From Xanthomonas sp. (GTDB lineage Bacteria; Pseudomonadota; Gammaproteobacteria; Xanthomonadales; Xanthomonadaceae), in assembly GCA_018262705.1 (NCBI GenBank), contig JADFDQ010000012.1:1-64000 (forward strand): a DNA stretch of 64,000 bases. Reading direction: 5' to 3'. The notes beneath the pieces were generated by a model. The model saw only the letters and a list, made by a program, of their open reading frames with translations. It was not told the DNA's origin and searched no databases. The position numbers and the translations under genes were made by a program. Of the stretch, positions 51,167 through 61,174 are shown piece by piece. The first letter of the stretch is position 1, and each line of letters starts with the position of its first letter.

Positions 51167-52648
51167 ATGCGCGCCGAACTTCCGCTGTTTGAGCCTGCCG
51201 CGCTGCGCGAACTCGAAACGCGCGGGACGGCGCATTTCGACGGGGATGCCTTCGTCCTGATGGCGCGCGCCGGTCTGGCGGGATGGCGCTGCGCGCTCAA
51301 GCATTGGCCACAAGCGCTGCGGATCGTGGTTGTCTGCGGACCGGGCAACAACGGCGGCGACGGCTATGTGCTGGCGCGGCATGCGCACGAGGCCGGGCGC
51401 GAAGTGCGGGTGTTGCAGGCGCTGCCGCCGGCGACGCCGCTGGCGCAGCGGGCGTCTGCGGACTATGTGGAATGCGGTGGCCGAGTCGATCCGGCCGAGG
51501 CGGGCTTGCCTGACTGCGACTTGATCGTCGATGCCCTGTTCGGAATCGGCCTGGCGCGTGCGCCGGACGCGGCGACAACAGCACTGATCGCGATGCTCAA
51601 TGCGCATCTGGCGCCGGTGCTGGCGCTGGATGTGCCCAGCGGCATCGACGCCAGCCGCGGCAGTGCGTCGGGTGCGGCGGTGCGCGCCGACTGCACGCTG
51701 CAGTTCCTCGCCCGCCATCGCGGCCTGCGCACCGGCGCGGCGCTCGATTGTTGCGGAACGCTGGAACTCGCCACACTGGGTCTGCCGGAGCCGCTGTTCG
51801 ATGGCATCGCTCCAAGCGCCTTGGGCTATCGCGCCGCTGCGCTGCGAGACATGTTTCCGCTGCGTCCGCGCGACGGCCACAAGGGCCGCAACGGCCATGT
51901 GCTGTGCGTGGGCGGCAACCACGGCAGCGGTGGGGCAATCCTGCTGGCGGCGCTGGCGGCGCTGCGCAGCGGAGCCGGGCTAGTGAGCGTGGCGACCCGC
52001 GTCGAACACGTGGCGGCGTTGTTGACGCGCTGCCCGGAAGCGATGACGCATGCGGTTGAGGATGCGACGTATCTGCGCGCCCTGCTGGATCGTGCGGACG
52101 TGATTGCCATCGGCCCGGGTCTGGGCCGTGATGCTTGGTCGCACGCCATGCTCGATGCGGTTCTCGAATGCGGCAAGCCGCGCGTGTTCGATGCCGACGC
52201 GCTGAATCTGCTGGCCGACGCGGACGTTCAACTTCGCCCGCAGGACAGCATCACCCCGCATCCCGGCGAGGCCGCGCGCCTGCTGGGGTGTTCGACCGCC
52301 GAAATCCAGAGCGATCGGTTTGCGGCAGCGTCGGCGTTGCAGCAGCGATTGGGCAGCGTCGTGGTGCTCAAGGGTGCGGGCAGCCTCGTGCAGGCACCGG
52401 GCGCCAGGCCTGCGGTTGTTTGCGCCGGCAATCCAGGCATGGGCGTCGGCGGGATGGGTGATTTGTTGACCGGCTGCATCGCCGCGCTGCGCGCGCAGGG
52501 CTTCGATGCCGGGAAAGCGGCGCTGGCCGGGGCGCTGCTGCATGCGGCCGCCGGCGATGCCGCCGCGCTGGACGACGGCGAACGCGGGTTGTTGCCGACG
52601 GATTTGCTGCCGTGGCTGCGCAGACTGGCCAATCCGGTGCGACGATAG
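51167..52648 (+). CDS. nnrD: Bifunctional NAD(P)H-hydrate repair enzyme
   Basis: This YjeF-type fusion has an N-terminal NAD(P)HX epimerase (about 1-210; VVVCGPGNNGGDGYVLARH, ALDVPSGIDAS) and a C-terminal ADP-dependent NAD(P)HX dehydratase (about 220-490; GHVLCVGGNHGSGGAILLA, ITPHPGEAARLLG, GNPGMGVGGMGDLLTG with the catalytic Asp). It repairs hydrated nicotinamide cofactors. ATG 51167 gives a 493-residue product. It is followed four bases later by tsaE, the usual partner order. Confidence 0.95.
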   Translation: MRAELPLFEPAALRELETRGTAHFDGDAFVLMARAGLAGWRCALKHWPQALRIVVVCGPGNNGGDGYVLARHAHEAGREVRVLQALPPATPLAQRASADYVECGGRVDPAEAGLPDCDLIVDALFGIGLARAPDAATTALIAMLNAHLAPVLALDVPSGIDASRGSASGAAVRADCTLQFLARHRGLRTGAALDCCGTLELATLGLPEPLFDGIAPSALGYRAAALRDMFPLRPRDGHKGRNGHVLCVGGNHGSGGAILLAALAALRSGAGLVSVATRVEHVAALLTRCPEAMTHAVEDATYLRALLDRADVIAIGPGLGRDAWSHAMLDAVLECGKPRVFDADALNLLADADVQLRPQDSITPHPGEAARLLGCSTAEIQSDRFAAASALQQRLGSVVVLKGAGSLVQAPGARPAVVCAGNPGMGVGGMGDLLTGCIAALRAQGFDAGKAALAGALLHAAAGDAAALDDGERGLLPTDLLPWLRRLANPVRR

Positions 52649-52652
52649 ACGC

Positions 52653-53108
52653 ATGACTTCCCTGTTTCTTGAGGATGCCGCTGCGACCGAGGCTTTGGGG
52701 GCGCGGCTGGCCAAGGCATTGCCGTCGCGTGCGGTGATCTACCTGCACGGCGATCTGGGCGCCGGAAAATCGACGTTGGCGCGGGCGCTGCTGCGTGCAC
52801 TGGGCGTGCAGGGATCGATCCGCAGTCCGACCTACACGCTGGTCGAGCCCTACGCGCTGGCCGCGGGTGGACTGGCCCTGCATCTGGACCTGTACCGGAT
52901 CGGAAGCCCCGGCGAGCTGGAGTTTCTCGGTCTTGATCCAGTCGAAGCTCGGCTGTGGCTGGTGGAGTGGCCAGAACGCGGAGCAGGCAGTCTGCCGCCG
53001 GCGGACCTGGAGATCGATCTTGCGATCGAAGGCGGCGGACGCTGCTGCGTCCTGCGGGCACGGACACAGACTGGCGATGGGTGGGTGGCGGCGATCGAAT
53101 CGAAGTGA
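52653..53108 (+). CDS. tsaE: tRNA threonylcarbamoyladenosine biosynthesis ATPase TsaE
   Basis: TsaE is the ATPase required with TsaB/TsaC/TsaD for the t6A37 modification of ANN-decoding tRNAs. The 151-residue product has the P-loop LHGDLGAGKSTLARALLRAL, then IRSPTYTLVEPY, the Walker-B-like HLDLYRIGSPGELEFLGLD and VEWPERG. All are family signatures. Its position directly after nnrD and before an AmiC-type amidase and mutL repeats the gammaproteobacterial nnrD-tsaE-ami-mutL order. Confidence 0.96.
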   Translation: MTSLFLEDAAATEALGARLAKALPSRAVIYLHGDLGAGKSTLARALLRALGVQGSIRSPTYTLVEPYALAAGGLALHLDLYRIGSPGELEFLGLDPVEARLWLVEWPERGAGSLPPADLEIDLAIEGGGRCCVLRARTQTGDGWVAAIESK

Positions 53109-53211
53109 GTTGCGCGAATGTGTTGCAACTTTATTGAGAAACCCATTGCAGGTTGCGGATTATTAAGGGAAAACACTTGCGCATCCGGTTTTGCAGTGGT
53201 TTACTCGCGGC

Positions 53212-54651
53212 ATGGGAGTCTTGGGGAACCGCCGCGGGTGGGCATTTGCAGCCGCAACGCTGTGGCTGGCGTCCGCCGTCGGGTCTGTCAATGCGGCTGA
53301 AATCAAGCAGGTACGCATTGATACCGGGGCCACTGGAACGCGTGCGGAATTTCTTCTGGATGTCTCCGGACCGTATCGCCTGATTCGCCTGTCCAATCCT
53401 GAACGGCTGGTCGTCGATTTCCCGGACGGGCGTTTGGCGCGTGGATTGAAGCTGCCGGAAGCGGCAGGCGTCGTCTCCGGCGTCCGCACCGGGCAGCCGG
53501 TGCCGGGTACGGTGCGGGTCGTGTTCGATTTGGCGCGTCCGGTCGCAGCAATTCCCTCGACAGCGGATTCCGGCCGTTCCGGCGTGCGGCTGGTGCTCGA
53601 ATGGCCGGGCGACGACAGCGCACCCGTGGCAGTGCATCGGCAGACTGCCCCGCAGCCGCAGCTATCCCCGGCCGTTGCTCCGCAAACGAATGCCGCAGTC
53701 GAGCCGCAGACCGCCCCGGTCTCGAATGCCTTGACGCAAGCGCAGCCTGCGCCGCCATCAGCGCCGGCTTCTGCGTCGTCTGCCGCGACGGTGGCTGCTC
53801 CGGTTCAGGAACAGGCCGATGCCGAACCCGTCGCACCGCCGCAACGTCCGCTGCTGTCCATGCGCGCCGGAATGCGCCCGCTGGTGGTGGCGATCGACGC
53901 CGGCCACGGCGGGCAGGATCCCGGTGCGCGCGGTTTGAACGGAACCCGCGAAAAGGACGTGACGCTGGCGATTGCACGCGAGCTGGCGCGTCAGGTCAAT
54001 GCAACGCCGGGACTGCGCGCCTATCTGACTCGCGACACCGACGTGTTCATTCCACTGAATTTTCGCGCGCGTCGCGCCACCGCAAACCACGCCGACATCT
54101 TCGTGTCGGTCCATGCCGATGCCGCGGAAAACCGCAGCGCACGCGGTTCGTCGGTCTACATCCTGTCCACCCGTGGGGCGTCCTCGCAGCGGGCGCGCTG
54201 GTTGGCCGACACCGAAAACGCGGCCGACATCATCGGCGGCGAGCGCGTGCGCAGCAGCGGCGATACCTTGACTTCGGTGCTGCTGGATCTGACCCAGAGC
54301 GGCAACATGAAGGCGTCGGAAGATGCTGCCGTCCACGTTCTCGATGGCCTCAAGCGGGTGGGCAACTACCACAAGGCCGATGTCGAACGTGCGAACTTCG
54401 CCGTGCTGCGCACCTCGGACAAGATGCCGGCGATGCTGGTTGAAACCGCCTTCATCTCCAATCCCGATGAAGAACGGCAGTTGGCCGATCCAGCGTACCA
54501 GCGCACGCTGGCGCGCGCCATTCTTGGCGGTATCGATGCCTACTTCACCCGCCAGCCGCCGCCGGGAACGCTGTACGCTGCGCGTGCGCAGGCGGCGCAG
54601 TCCGCGCGGGCAGAAACCCGGTCGCAGCGAGGCAAGGACAGCGATCGCTGA
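53212..54651 (+). CDS. amiC: N-acetylmuramoyl-L-alanine amidase (AmiB/AmiC type)
   Basis: This periplasmic zinc amidase splits septal peptidoglycan during cell separation. The 479-residue product has a signal peptide (about 1-28), an AMIN domain that targets the septum (about 30-130), a long Ala/Pro/Gln-rich linker (about 140-220) and a C-terminal Amidase_3 domain. Zinc and catalytic residues are in VVAIDAGHGGQDPG, NGTREKDVTL, FVSVHADAAE and MLVETAFISN. Start ATG 53212 is chosen because the signal peptide begins there; no ribosome site is clear. Confidence 0.92.
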   Translation: MGVLGNRRGWAFAAATLWLASAVGSVNAAEIKQVRIDTGATGTRAEFLLDVSGPYRLIRLSNPERLVVDFPDGRLARGLKLPEAAGVVSGVRTGQPVPGTVRVVFDLARPVAAIPSTADSGRSGVRLVLEWPGDDSAPVAVHRQTAPQPQLSPAVAPQTNAAVEPQTAPVSNALTQAQPAPPSAPASASSAATVAAPVQEQADAEPVAPPQRPLLSMRAGMRPLVVAIDAGHGGQDPGARGLNGTREKDVTLAIARELARQVNATPGLRAYLTRDTDVFIPLNFRARRATANHADIFVSVHADAAENRSARGSSVYILSTRGASSQRARWLADTENAADIIGGERVRSSGDTLTSVLLDLTQSGNMKASEDAAVHVLDGLKRVGNYHKADVERANFAVLRTSDKMPAMLVETAFISNPDEERQLADPAYQRTLARAILGGIDAYFTRQPPPGTLYAARAQAAQSARAETRSQRGKDSDR

Positions 54652-54705
54652 CTGGCCGACTGCTCGAAAGGGCAGCCCGAGGCGCAAACGCATAAAATCC
54701 GCGGT

Positions 54706-56475
54706 GTGAGCATTCGCCCGCTGCCCGAAACCCTCATCAACCAGATCGCCGCCGGCGAGGTCGTCGAACGACCGGCATCGGTGGTCAAGGAGCTGGTCGA
54801 AAACGCGCTGGATGCCGGCGCGCGCCGCATCGACATCGATCTCGAAGAAGGCGGCGTGCGCCTGATCCGGGTCCGCGACGACGGCGGCGGCATCGCGCCC
54901 GAGGAATTGCCGCTGGCGGTGGCGCGCCACGCCACCAGCAAGATCGCCAGCATCGACGACCTCGAAGCGGTGACGACGCTGGGGTTTCGCGGCGAGGCGC
55001 TGCCCTCGGTGGCATCGGTCAGCCGGTTTCGGTTGACCTCGCGCAGAACCGGTTCGGAGCACGGTGCCGAGCTGCGTATCGACGGCGGCAGGTTGGGCGA
55101 GGTGGCGCCGCAGCCGCACCCATTCGGCACCACGGTGGAGGTGCGCGATCTGTTCTACAACGTGCCGGCGCGGCGCAAATTCCTGCGCGCCGAACGCACC
55201 GAGCTGTCGCACATCGAAGAGTGGCTGCGCACGCTGGCGCTGGCGCGGCCCGATGTCGAAATTCGCGTCACCCACAACGGCAAGCCGTCGCGGCGCTGGA
55301 AGGGCGAATCCGATCTGCTCTCCGAAGTGCGGCTGCACGAAGCGCTGGGCGAGGAGTTCGCGCGCAACGCGCTGCGCGTCGATCATGCCGGTGCCGGCAT
55401 GCGCCTGCACGGCTGGATCGCTCAACCCGCCTACAACCGCGCCAGCACCGACCAGCAGTATTTTTATGTCAACGGCCGCAGCGTGCGCGATCGCAGCGTG
55501 GCGCACGCGGTGCGCCAGGCCTACAGCGACGTGCTGTTCCACGGCCGCCATCCGGCCTATGTGCTGTTCCTCGAACTCGACCCGCGCTTTGTCGACGTCA
55601 ACGTGCACCCGGCCAAGCACGAAGTGCGTTTTCGCGAATCGCGGCTGGTGCACGATTTCGTCTATCGCGCGCTGCAGGAGGTGCTGGCGCAGACGCGCGC
55701 GGGTGCAGTGCCGGCGCTGGCTGGCGCTGTTGCAACCAGTGCCTCTGCTGCGCCGTGGGCGATGTCGGCGGTGCCGCGCCAGCAGCCGATCGGGTTGCGC
55801 GTGGCCGATGCGCCGGCGGCCTATGCGGCGCTGTACGGCGTGGGCGAACCCATGTCTGAAGCGCAGCCGTTGCCGGAAGCGCCAGAAAGCATGCCGCCGC
55901 TGGGCTATGCCATCGCGCAACTGCACGGCATCTATATACTTGCGGAAGCCGCCGACGGGATGATCGTGGTGGACATGCACGCCGCGCACGAGCGCATCGG
56001 CTACGAAAGACTGAAAGCCGCCCACGATGGCGCCGGTCTGCGCATGCAGCCGCTGCTGGTGCCGCACGCGCTGGCGGTGTCCGAGCGTGAGGCCGAGATC
56101 GCGGAAACCCAGGCGCAGACGCTGGCGCAGCTGGGGTTCGAAGTGCAGCGTAGCGGGCCGCAGGGCGTGCTGCTGCGCGCGGTGCCGGCGCTGCTGGCCG
56201 ATGCCGATGTCGACGGATTGCTGCGCGACGTGCTGGCCGATCTGCGCGAACACGGCGCCACCCGGCGCATCGCCGAAACCCGCGATGAACTGCTGGCGAC
56301 GATGGCCTGCCACGGCGCGGTGCGCGCGCATCGGCGCCTGACGGTTGCCGAGATGAACGCGCTGCTGCGCGGGATGGAAGCGACAGAGCGCTCCGGACAA
56401 TGCAATCATGGCCGCCCCACGTGGACGCGGTTTTCGCTGGCGGAGATCGACAAATGGTTCCTGCGCGGACGTTGA
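54706..56475 (+). CDS. mutL: DNA mismatch repair protein MutL
   Basis: MutL links mismatch recognition by MutS to strand cleavage. The 589-residue product has the GHKL ATPase motifs [34 protein letters not shown] and [16 protein letters not shown]. The C-terminal dimerisation domain contains [12 protein letters not shown], which fits the endonuclease pattern DxHA(x)2E(x)4E, plus ACHGAVRAH and CNHGRPTW. So this MutL is probably a nicking endonuclease of the MutH-independent type. Start GTG 54706. Confidence 0.96.
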   Translation: MSIRPLPETLINQIAAGEVVERPASVVKELVENALDAGARRIDIDLEEGGVRLIRVRDDGGGIAPEELPLAVARHATSKIASIDDLEAVTTLGFRGEALPSVASVSRFRLTSRRTGSEHGAELRIDGGRLGEVAPQPHPFGTTVEVRDLFYNVPARRKFLRAERTELSHIEEWLRTLALARPDVEIRVTHNGKPSRRWKGESDLLSEVRLHEALGEEFARNALRVDHAGAGMRLHGWIAQPAYNRASTDQQYFYVNGRSVRDRSVAHAVRQAYSDVLFHGRHPAYVLFLELDPRFVDVNVHPAKHEVRFRESRLVHDFVYRALQEVLAQTRAGAVPALAGAVATSASAAPWAMSAVPRQQPIGLRVADAPAAYAALYGVGEPMSEAQPLPEAPESMPPLGYAIAQLHGIYILAEAADGMIVVDMHAAHERIGYERLKAAHDGAGLRMQPLLVPHALAVSEREAEIAETQAQTLAQLGFEVQRSGPQGVLLRAVPALLADADVDGLLRDVLADLREHGATRRIAETRDELLATMACHGAVRAHRRLTVAEMNALLRGMEATERSGQCNHGRPTWTRFSLAEIDKWFLRGR

Positions 56476-57416
56476 TGCGGCTGGCGGCGGTGCTCGCTGC
56501 CGGCGTGTTTTTGGTGGCCTGCAATCGCAAGCACGCGCCCACGCCGGAAGAACAGGCGGCGCAGGCGCGCGCCGAGGCTGTGTTCCAGTCTTCGTTGCAG
56601 ACATGGCGCGCGCAGCGCATTGCGAAGCTGACCATGCCGGATGGCTGGACCAGTCTGATCGGTTTGCATTGGCTGGATCCGGGCACCCATCGGGTCGGCA
56701 GCGGCGCCGACAACGGTCTCCGGATGCTGATGGGGCCGGCCCATCTGGGCCTGTTCACGGTGCGCGATGGCAAGGCCAGCTTCAGCGCCGATGCCGAGGT
56801 CACGCTGGATGGCGCGCCCAGCCGCGGCGGGCCCTTGCTCGGTGACATGGATCCGAACGGACCAAGCGTGATCGCATTCGACGAAGGCAAAGGGCTGGCC
56901 ACGGTCATCAAACGCAGCGGTCGACTGGCGCTGCGGGTGAAGCACGCCGATGCCGAAACCCGTTTGCGCTTCACCGGGCTGCAGTACTGGCCGGGCGGGC
57001 GTGACTGGCAGGTCGATGCCCGTTTCATCACGCATCCCAAGGGGGCGACGCTGGAGATCGGCAACGTCATCGGCACCACAGACGTGGTCTCCAACCCCGG
57101 CGTCGTGGAGTTCATGCGCGACGGCAAGACTTACCGCATCGAGGCGATCGACGAAGGCGAAGGCACGCTGTTTCTGGTGTTTGCCGATCGCACCAGCGGC
57201 CACGGCAGCTACGGCGCCGGTCGTTTCATCGATGCCCCCATGCCCGATGCGCGCGGGCATGTGCTGGTCGATTTCAATCGCGCCTACAACCCGCCCTGCG
57301 CGTTCACCCTGTTCGCCACCTGCCCGCTGCCGCCGCCGGAAAATCGGTTGGATCTGCGCATTGAGGCGGGCGAACGCGCCTACGTCAAACCCAAAGCACT
57401 CAAAGAGTCTCCGTGA
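56475..57416 (+). CDS. DUF1684 lipoprotein
   Basis: This 313-residue protein belongs to the DUF1684 family and has no known activity. From ATG 56475 (overlapping the mutL stop, TGATG) it has a lipoprotein signal with lipobox LVAC and acylated Cys16. A helix rich in Ala/Gln/Glu follows, then the DUF1684 beta-rich body (GWTSLIGLHWLDPGTHRVGS; TYRIEAIDEGEGTLFLVFAD) and the usual ending FNRAYNPPCAFTLFATCPLP. ATG 56454, inside mutL, is a less likely start because it pushes the lipobox away from the N-terminus. Confidence 0.88.
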   Translation: MRLAAVLAAGVFLVACNRKHAPTPEEQAAQARAEAVFQSSLQTWRAQRIAKLTMPDGWTSLIGLHWLDPGTHRVGSGADNGLRMLMGPAHLGLFTVRDGKASFSADAEVTLDGAPSRGGPLLGDMDPNGPSVIAFDEGKGLATVIKRSGRLALRVKHADAETRLRFTGLQYWPGGRDWQVDARFITHPKGATLEIGNVIGTTDVVSNPGVVEFMRDGKTYRIEAIDEGEGTLFLVFADRTSGHGSYGAGRFIDAPMPDARGHVLVDFNRAYNPPCAFTLFATCPLPPPENRLDLRIEAGERAYVKPKALKESP

Positions 57417-58381
57417 TGCACCGTCGATGTCTTGCTGCCCTGTTGTGCATCTTGCTGATCCCCGCCGGCCAAGCGGTTGGCCAGGAGGCCGGCGCTGCGG
57501 CGAAGCCTGCATCGGCTGTGGCCGTGCCAGGCGTGCGCCATCCGCTGCTGTGGAAGGTGTCGGATGCCGACAACTCGGTCTATCTGCTCGGTTCGTTCCA
57601 CATGCTCAAGCCGGAGGATCTGCCGCTGTCGGTGGAAGTGGATCGCGCTTTCGATGATTCGACTTCGCTGCTGTTCGAAGTCGAACCGGCGGCGATGACC
57701 GCGCCGGAATCGGCGGCGATCGCGCAGAAATACATGGGCTACGACGATGGACGGACGCTGAGTTCGGTCATTTCGAAAGCAACCGCGCAGCGGCTGGGGA
57801 CGCTGCTGTCGGCCAGCGGCGGCTCGTTGCAGCTGGTGGAAGCCTACGAGCCGTGGGCGGTCGGCATGAGCCTGACGCTGCAGTTGATGCAGGCGATGGG
57901 CTACCGCTCCGATCTGGGCGTGGACAAGTGGATGATGGATCGCGCTGCAACGGCAGGGAAGCCGGCGGGTGGGCTGGAAACCGCCGAAGACGGGTTCAAG
58001 GCGCTGGACGGCGTTCCCTATCCGGAACAGGTGCGCGATCTGGACGAGTTCCTGAACGACCCGCAGAAGGTCATCGCCCGTCTGCGTGCGATGCACGACT
58101 GGTGGCGAGCCGGCGATGCCGTGGATCTCGAACGCCAGATGCGCGAGGAGTTGATGGAGAAGGCGCCGGAAACCTACCGTCTCGTGGTCGTCCAGCGCAA
58201 CCGCAACTGGCTGCCGCAAGTCGAGCGCCGGCTGACCGAAGGGCACAAGGACAACACGCTGGTGGTCGTCGGCGCAATGCATCTGCTCGGCGCGGACGGA
58301 CTGGTGGAGCAGTTGCGCGCCAAGGGCTACAAGGTGGAGCGGATGTGCGATGGCTGCGAGGTCGCGGAAGCTGCGCGCTGA
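57416..58381 (+). CDS. TraB/GumN family protein
   Basis: This 321-residue exported protein of the TraB/GumN family has a probable metal-dependent hydrolase fold related to Tiki proteases; its substrate is unknown. The signal peptide LAALLCILLIPAGQAVGQ is cleaved near residue 22. Family motifs are VYLLGSFHMLKPEDLPL near the N-terminus and VVVGAMHLLGADGLVEQL near the C-terminus, each with a conserved His. A CDGC pair is close to the end. The start overlaps the previous stop (TGATG; GTG 57413 is also possible), so it is co-translated with the DUF1684 gene. Confidence 0.88.
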   Translation: MHRRCLAALLCILLIPAGQAVGQEAGAAAKPASAVAVPGVRHPLLWKVSDADNSVYLLGSFHMLKPEDLPLSVEVDRAFDDSTSLLFEVEPAAMTAPESAAIAQKYMGYDDGRTLSSVISKATAQRLGTLLSASGGSLQLVEAYEPWAVGMSLTLQLMQAMGYRSDLGVDKWMMDRAATAGKPAGGLETAEDGFKALDGVPYPEQVRDLDEFLNDPQKVIARLRAMHDWWRAGDAVDLERQMREELMEKAPETYRLVVVQRNRNWLPQVERRLTEGHKDNTLVVVGAMHLLGADGLVEQLRAKGYKVERMCDGCEVAEAAR

Positions 58382-58387
58382 ACCCAA

Positions 58388-58906
58388 TCAGGGATCGCCG
58401 ACAAAGGCAGCGTGTTCGTTGGAATCGCCCGCCGACTCCATCACGATGCAGTCCACCGGACAAGCCGGCACGCACAGATCGCAGCCGGTGCACAGGGCGT
58501 CGATGACGGTGTGCATGTGCTTGGGGCCACCCACAATCGCATCGACCGGGCAGGCCTGGATGCATTTGGTGCAGCCGATGCATTCGTCTTCGATGATGAA
58601 GGCAACCCGCCCCGGCGTGTGTTCGCCGCGGCTGCGATCAAACGGCCGGTACCGGACGCCCAGCAGTTTGGCCAGCGCACGCGCGCCGGCGTCGCCACCC
58701 GGCGGACAGCGGTTGGATTCGGCCTCGCCGCGCGCCATCGCTTCCGCGTAGGGGCGGCAACCGTCGAATCCGCACTGGCCGCACTGGGTCTGCGGGAGGA
58801 TGCGGTCGAGGCGTTCGACGAGTGCTTCTTCCCCCGCTTCGTCACTGATGCGCAGCGGGTTTTCCGATATCGAGGGTGGCGCATCGACGCGCCTGCTTCC
58901 GCTCAT
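58388..58906 (-). CDS. rnfB: RnfB/RsxB-like ferredoxin
   Basis: This 172-residue iron-sulfur protein resembles RnfB. A first cluster domain has [20 protein letters not shown] and NRCPPGG, followed by a 2[4Fe-4S] ferredoxin domain with [12 protein letters not shown] and [12 protein letters not shown]. Unlike typical RnfB it lacks an N-terminal membrane helix, so it is predicted to be soluble. No other rnf gene is in the window. The first codons lie inside a strong palindrome (58881-58978), so ATG 58906 is uncertain and a start further inside is possible. Confidence 0.82.
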   Translation of the reverse strand: MSGSRRVDAPPSISENPLRISDEAGEEALVERLDRILPQTQCGQCGFDGCRPYAEAMARGEAESNRCPPGGDAGARALAKLLGVRYRPFDRSRGEHTPGRVAFIIEDECIGCTKCIQACPVDAIVGGPKHMHTVIDALCTGCDLCVPACPVDCIVMESAGDSNEHAAFVGDP

Positions 58907-58978
58907 GTCCCCCGATGCCGGCCTGGAGCCGGCATCTCCTCCCTGACTTCGCTGCAGCAGGCGCGTCGATGCGCCTGC
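58881..58978. repeat. Nested palindrome over the 5' end of the rnfB-like gene
   Basis: Perfect 16-bp arms (58881-58896 and 58957-58972) enclose a perfect 9-bp hairpin (58914-58922 with 58928-58936). The right arm can instead pair with 58971-58978 (8 bp), giving competing folds. The rnfB ATG (58904-58906) lies between the left arm and the inner hairpin. Confidence 0.7.
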
Positions 58979-58997
58979 TGGTTCGTCGCGAGTGCGT

Positions 58998-61067
58998 TCA
59001 CCGCACCGGCATTCCCGGCTGCGCGCCGGCATCGGCGTCCAGCAGCGCCAGCGCGCCGCCGTCGAAGCCGGCCGACAGGATCATCCCTTCGCTGATGCCG
59101 AAGCGCATCTTGCGCGGGGCGAGGTTGGCGATGAACACCACGCTGCGGCCGACCAGTTTTTCCGGTTCGCAGTAGCTGGCGCGGATGCCGGAGAAAATCT
59201 GGCGCTGGCCGAGTGCGCCGGCGTCGAGCAGGAAGCGCAACAGTTTGTCCGAGCCTTCGACGAAGCCGCATTCCAGCACTTTGCCGATGCGCAGGTCGAG
59301 TTTGGCGAAATCGTCGATGCCGATGAAACTGCCGGCAGCGGCGGAAGCAGCGGCGGCCTGTTCTTCTTTCTTCGCCGGCATCGCATCGGCCTGCTTCGCG
59401 GGTGCGGCTGGAGCCGCCAGCGTATCCTTCGACGCCTCCACCATCGCCGCAATCTGCTTGGGATCGATGCGGGTGAACAGGGGCTCGTAGTGGCGGATCG
59501 TGTGCGCCAGCAATGGCGCGTCCAACTCGGGCCATGCCGAGACCGGCGCGGCGAGGAAGTCGGCGGCCTGCGCGCTGGTGCGCGGCAGAATCGGCGCCAG
59601 CCCGGCGGCGAGGACGCGGAACAGGTTCAGGCCCTGGCTGCACACCGCCTGCAGTTCGGCATCGGCGCCTTCTTGCTTGGCGATCACCCACGGCTTGCGT
59701 TCGTCGATGTAGCGGTTGGCTTCGTCAGCCAGCGCCATGATCTGGCGGATCGCCGCGGCCGGATCGTTGGCTTCGTAAGACTCGCGCACGCCGCCCAGCG
59801 CGGCGACGAAGCGTGCATATTGATCGGGATCGGGCAGCGTCGCGGCGAGCTGTCCGTCAAAGCGTTTGGCGATGAAGCCGGCGCAGCGGCTGGCGATGTT
59901 CACGAACTTGCCGACCAGGTCGCTGTTCACCCGCGCCACGAAATCGGACAGGTTCAGGTCGAGGTCGTCCACGCCGCCCGAGGACTTGGCGGCGAAGTAG
60001 TAGCGCAGCGCTTCCGGATCGAGTCCGGCGTCGAGATAGGTGCGCGCCATGATGAAGGTGCCGCGCGACTTGCTCATCTTGGCGCCGTCCACGGTCAGAT
60101 AGCCGTTGACGTGCAGCCGGGTTGGCGGGCGGTGGCCGCTGCCGTGCAGCACCGCGGGCCAGAACAGGCCGTGGAAATTGACGATGTCCTTGCCGATGAA
60201 GTGGTGCAACTCGGCCGTGGAGTCGGGTTTGAGATAGGCGTCGTAGTCGGCGCCGTTTTCCGCGCACAGGTTGCGAAAAGCTGACAGGTAGCCGATCGGC
60301 GCGTCCAGCCAGACGTAGAAAAACTTGCCGGGCGCGCCGGGGATTTCGAAGCCGAAATAAGGCGCGTCGCGCGAGATGTCCCAGGCGCGCAGGCCGCCTT
60401 CGGCGTCCAACCACTCCATCAGCTTGGCCTTGACGCCGGGGATGGCGGAATCGCCCGCCAGCCACTCGCGAAGGAACGCATCGAAGCGGCCGACTTCGAA
60501 AAAGAAATGCTCGGAATCACGCAGCTCGGGCGTCGCGCCGGAAACCGCCGACTTCGGATCAATCAGTTCGGTCGGCGCATAGGCAGCGCCGCAGACTTCG
60601 CAGTTGTCGCCGTATTGATCCAGTGCGCCGCAATTCGGGCAGGTGCCCTTGACGTAGCGGTCGGGCAGGAACATGCCTTTGACCGGGTCGTACAGCTGGG
60701 CGACGCTGCGCCGCGTGATGTGGCCGTTGGCGTCGAGTTTGGCGAAGACCGTTTCGGTGATGTCGCGGTTGGTTTGCGAATTGGTGGAGTCGTAGTGATC
60801 GAAGGTGACCCCGAAGGCGACGAAATCGCGCTCGTGACCGTCCTTGATCTTGGCGATGAAATCTTCCGGCGTGACCCCGGCCTTTTCCGCGGCCAGCATG
60901 ATCGGCGTGCCGTGGGTGTCGTCGGCGCAGACGTAATGCACGCGCTCGCCGCGCATCCGCCGCGCGCGCACCCAAATGTCGGCCTGAATGTAGCCGACCA
61001 GATGGCCCAGATGCAGCGGGCCGTTGGCATAGGGTAGGGCGTTGGTGACGAGGGCGGAGCGGGACAT
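58998..61067 (-). CDS. metG: Methionyl-tRNA synthetase
   Basis: MetG charges tRNA-Met. The 689-residue protein begins [20 protein letters not shown], containing the HIGH-type motif HLGHL. The zinc knuckle is [17 protein letters not shown], and the KMSKS loop is in [13 protein letters not shown] helical anticodon-binding domain follows, then a C-terminal dimerisation/tRNA-binding EMAP-like domain (about 580-689). An Ala/Lys-rich linker joins the two. ATG 61067 fits the family N-terminus. Confidence 0.97.
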   Translation of the reverse strand: MSRSALVTNALPYANGPLHLGHLVGYIQADIWVRARRMRGERVHYVCADDTHGTPIMLAAEKAGVTPEDFIAKIKDGHERDFVAFGVTFDHYDSTNSQTNRDITETVFAKLDANGHITRRSVAQLYDPVKGMFLPDRYVKGTCPNCGALDQYGDNCEVCGAAYAPTELIDPKSAVSGATPELRDSEHFFFEVGRFDAFLREWLAGDSAIPGVKAKLMEWLDAEGGLRAWDISRDAPYFGFEIPGAPGKFFYVWLDAPIGYLSAFRNLCAENGADYDAYLKPDSTAELHHFIGKDIVNFHGLFWPAVLHGSGHRPPTRLHVNGYLTVDGAKMSKSRGTFIMARTYLDAGLDPEALRYYFAAKSSGGVDDLDLNLSDFVARVNSDLVGKFVNIASRCAGFIAKRFDGQLAATLPDPDQYARFVAALGGVRESYEANDPAAAIRQIMALADEANRYIDERKPWVIAKQEGADAELQAVCSQGLNLFRVLAAGLAPILPRTSAQAADFLAAPVSAWPELDAPLLAHTIRHYEPLFTRIDPKQIAAMVEASKDTLAAPAAPAKQADAMPAKKEEQAAAASAAAGSFIGIDDFAKLDLRIGKVLECGFVEGSDKLLRFLLDAGALGQRQIFSGIRASYCEPEKLVGRSVVFIANLAPRKMRFGISEGMILSAGFDGGALALLDADAGAQPGMPVR

Positions 61068-61174
61068 GGGCGGTGCGCGTTTCGACGGTGAAAGCGCCGA
61101 TTGTCGCACGCGCACAGCGCACGTTCGTCAATCAGGCCTGAAGCGAGACGGCGGTGGATGCCGAATAAACGCGA

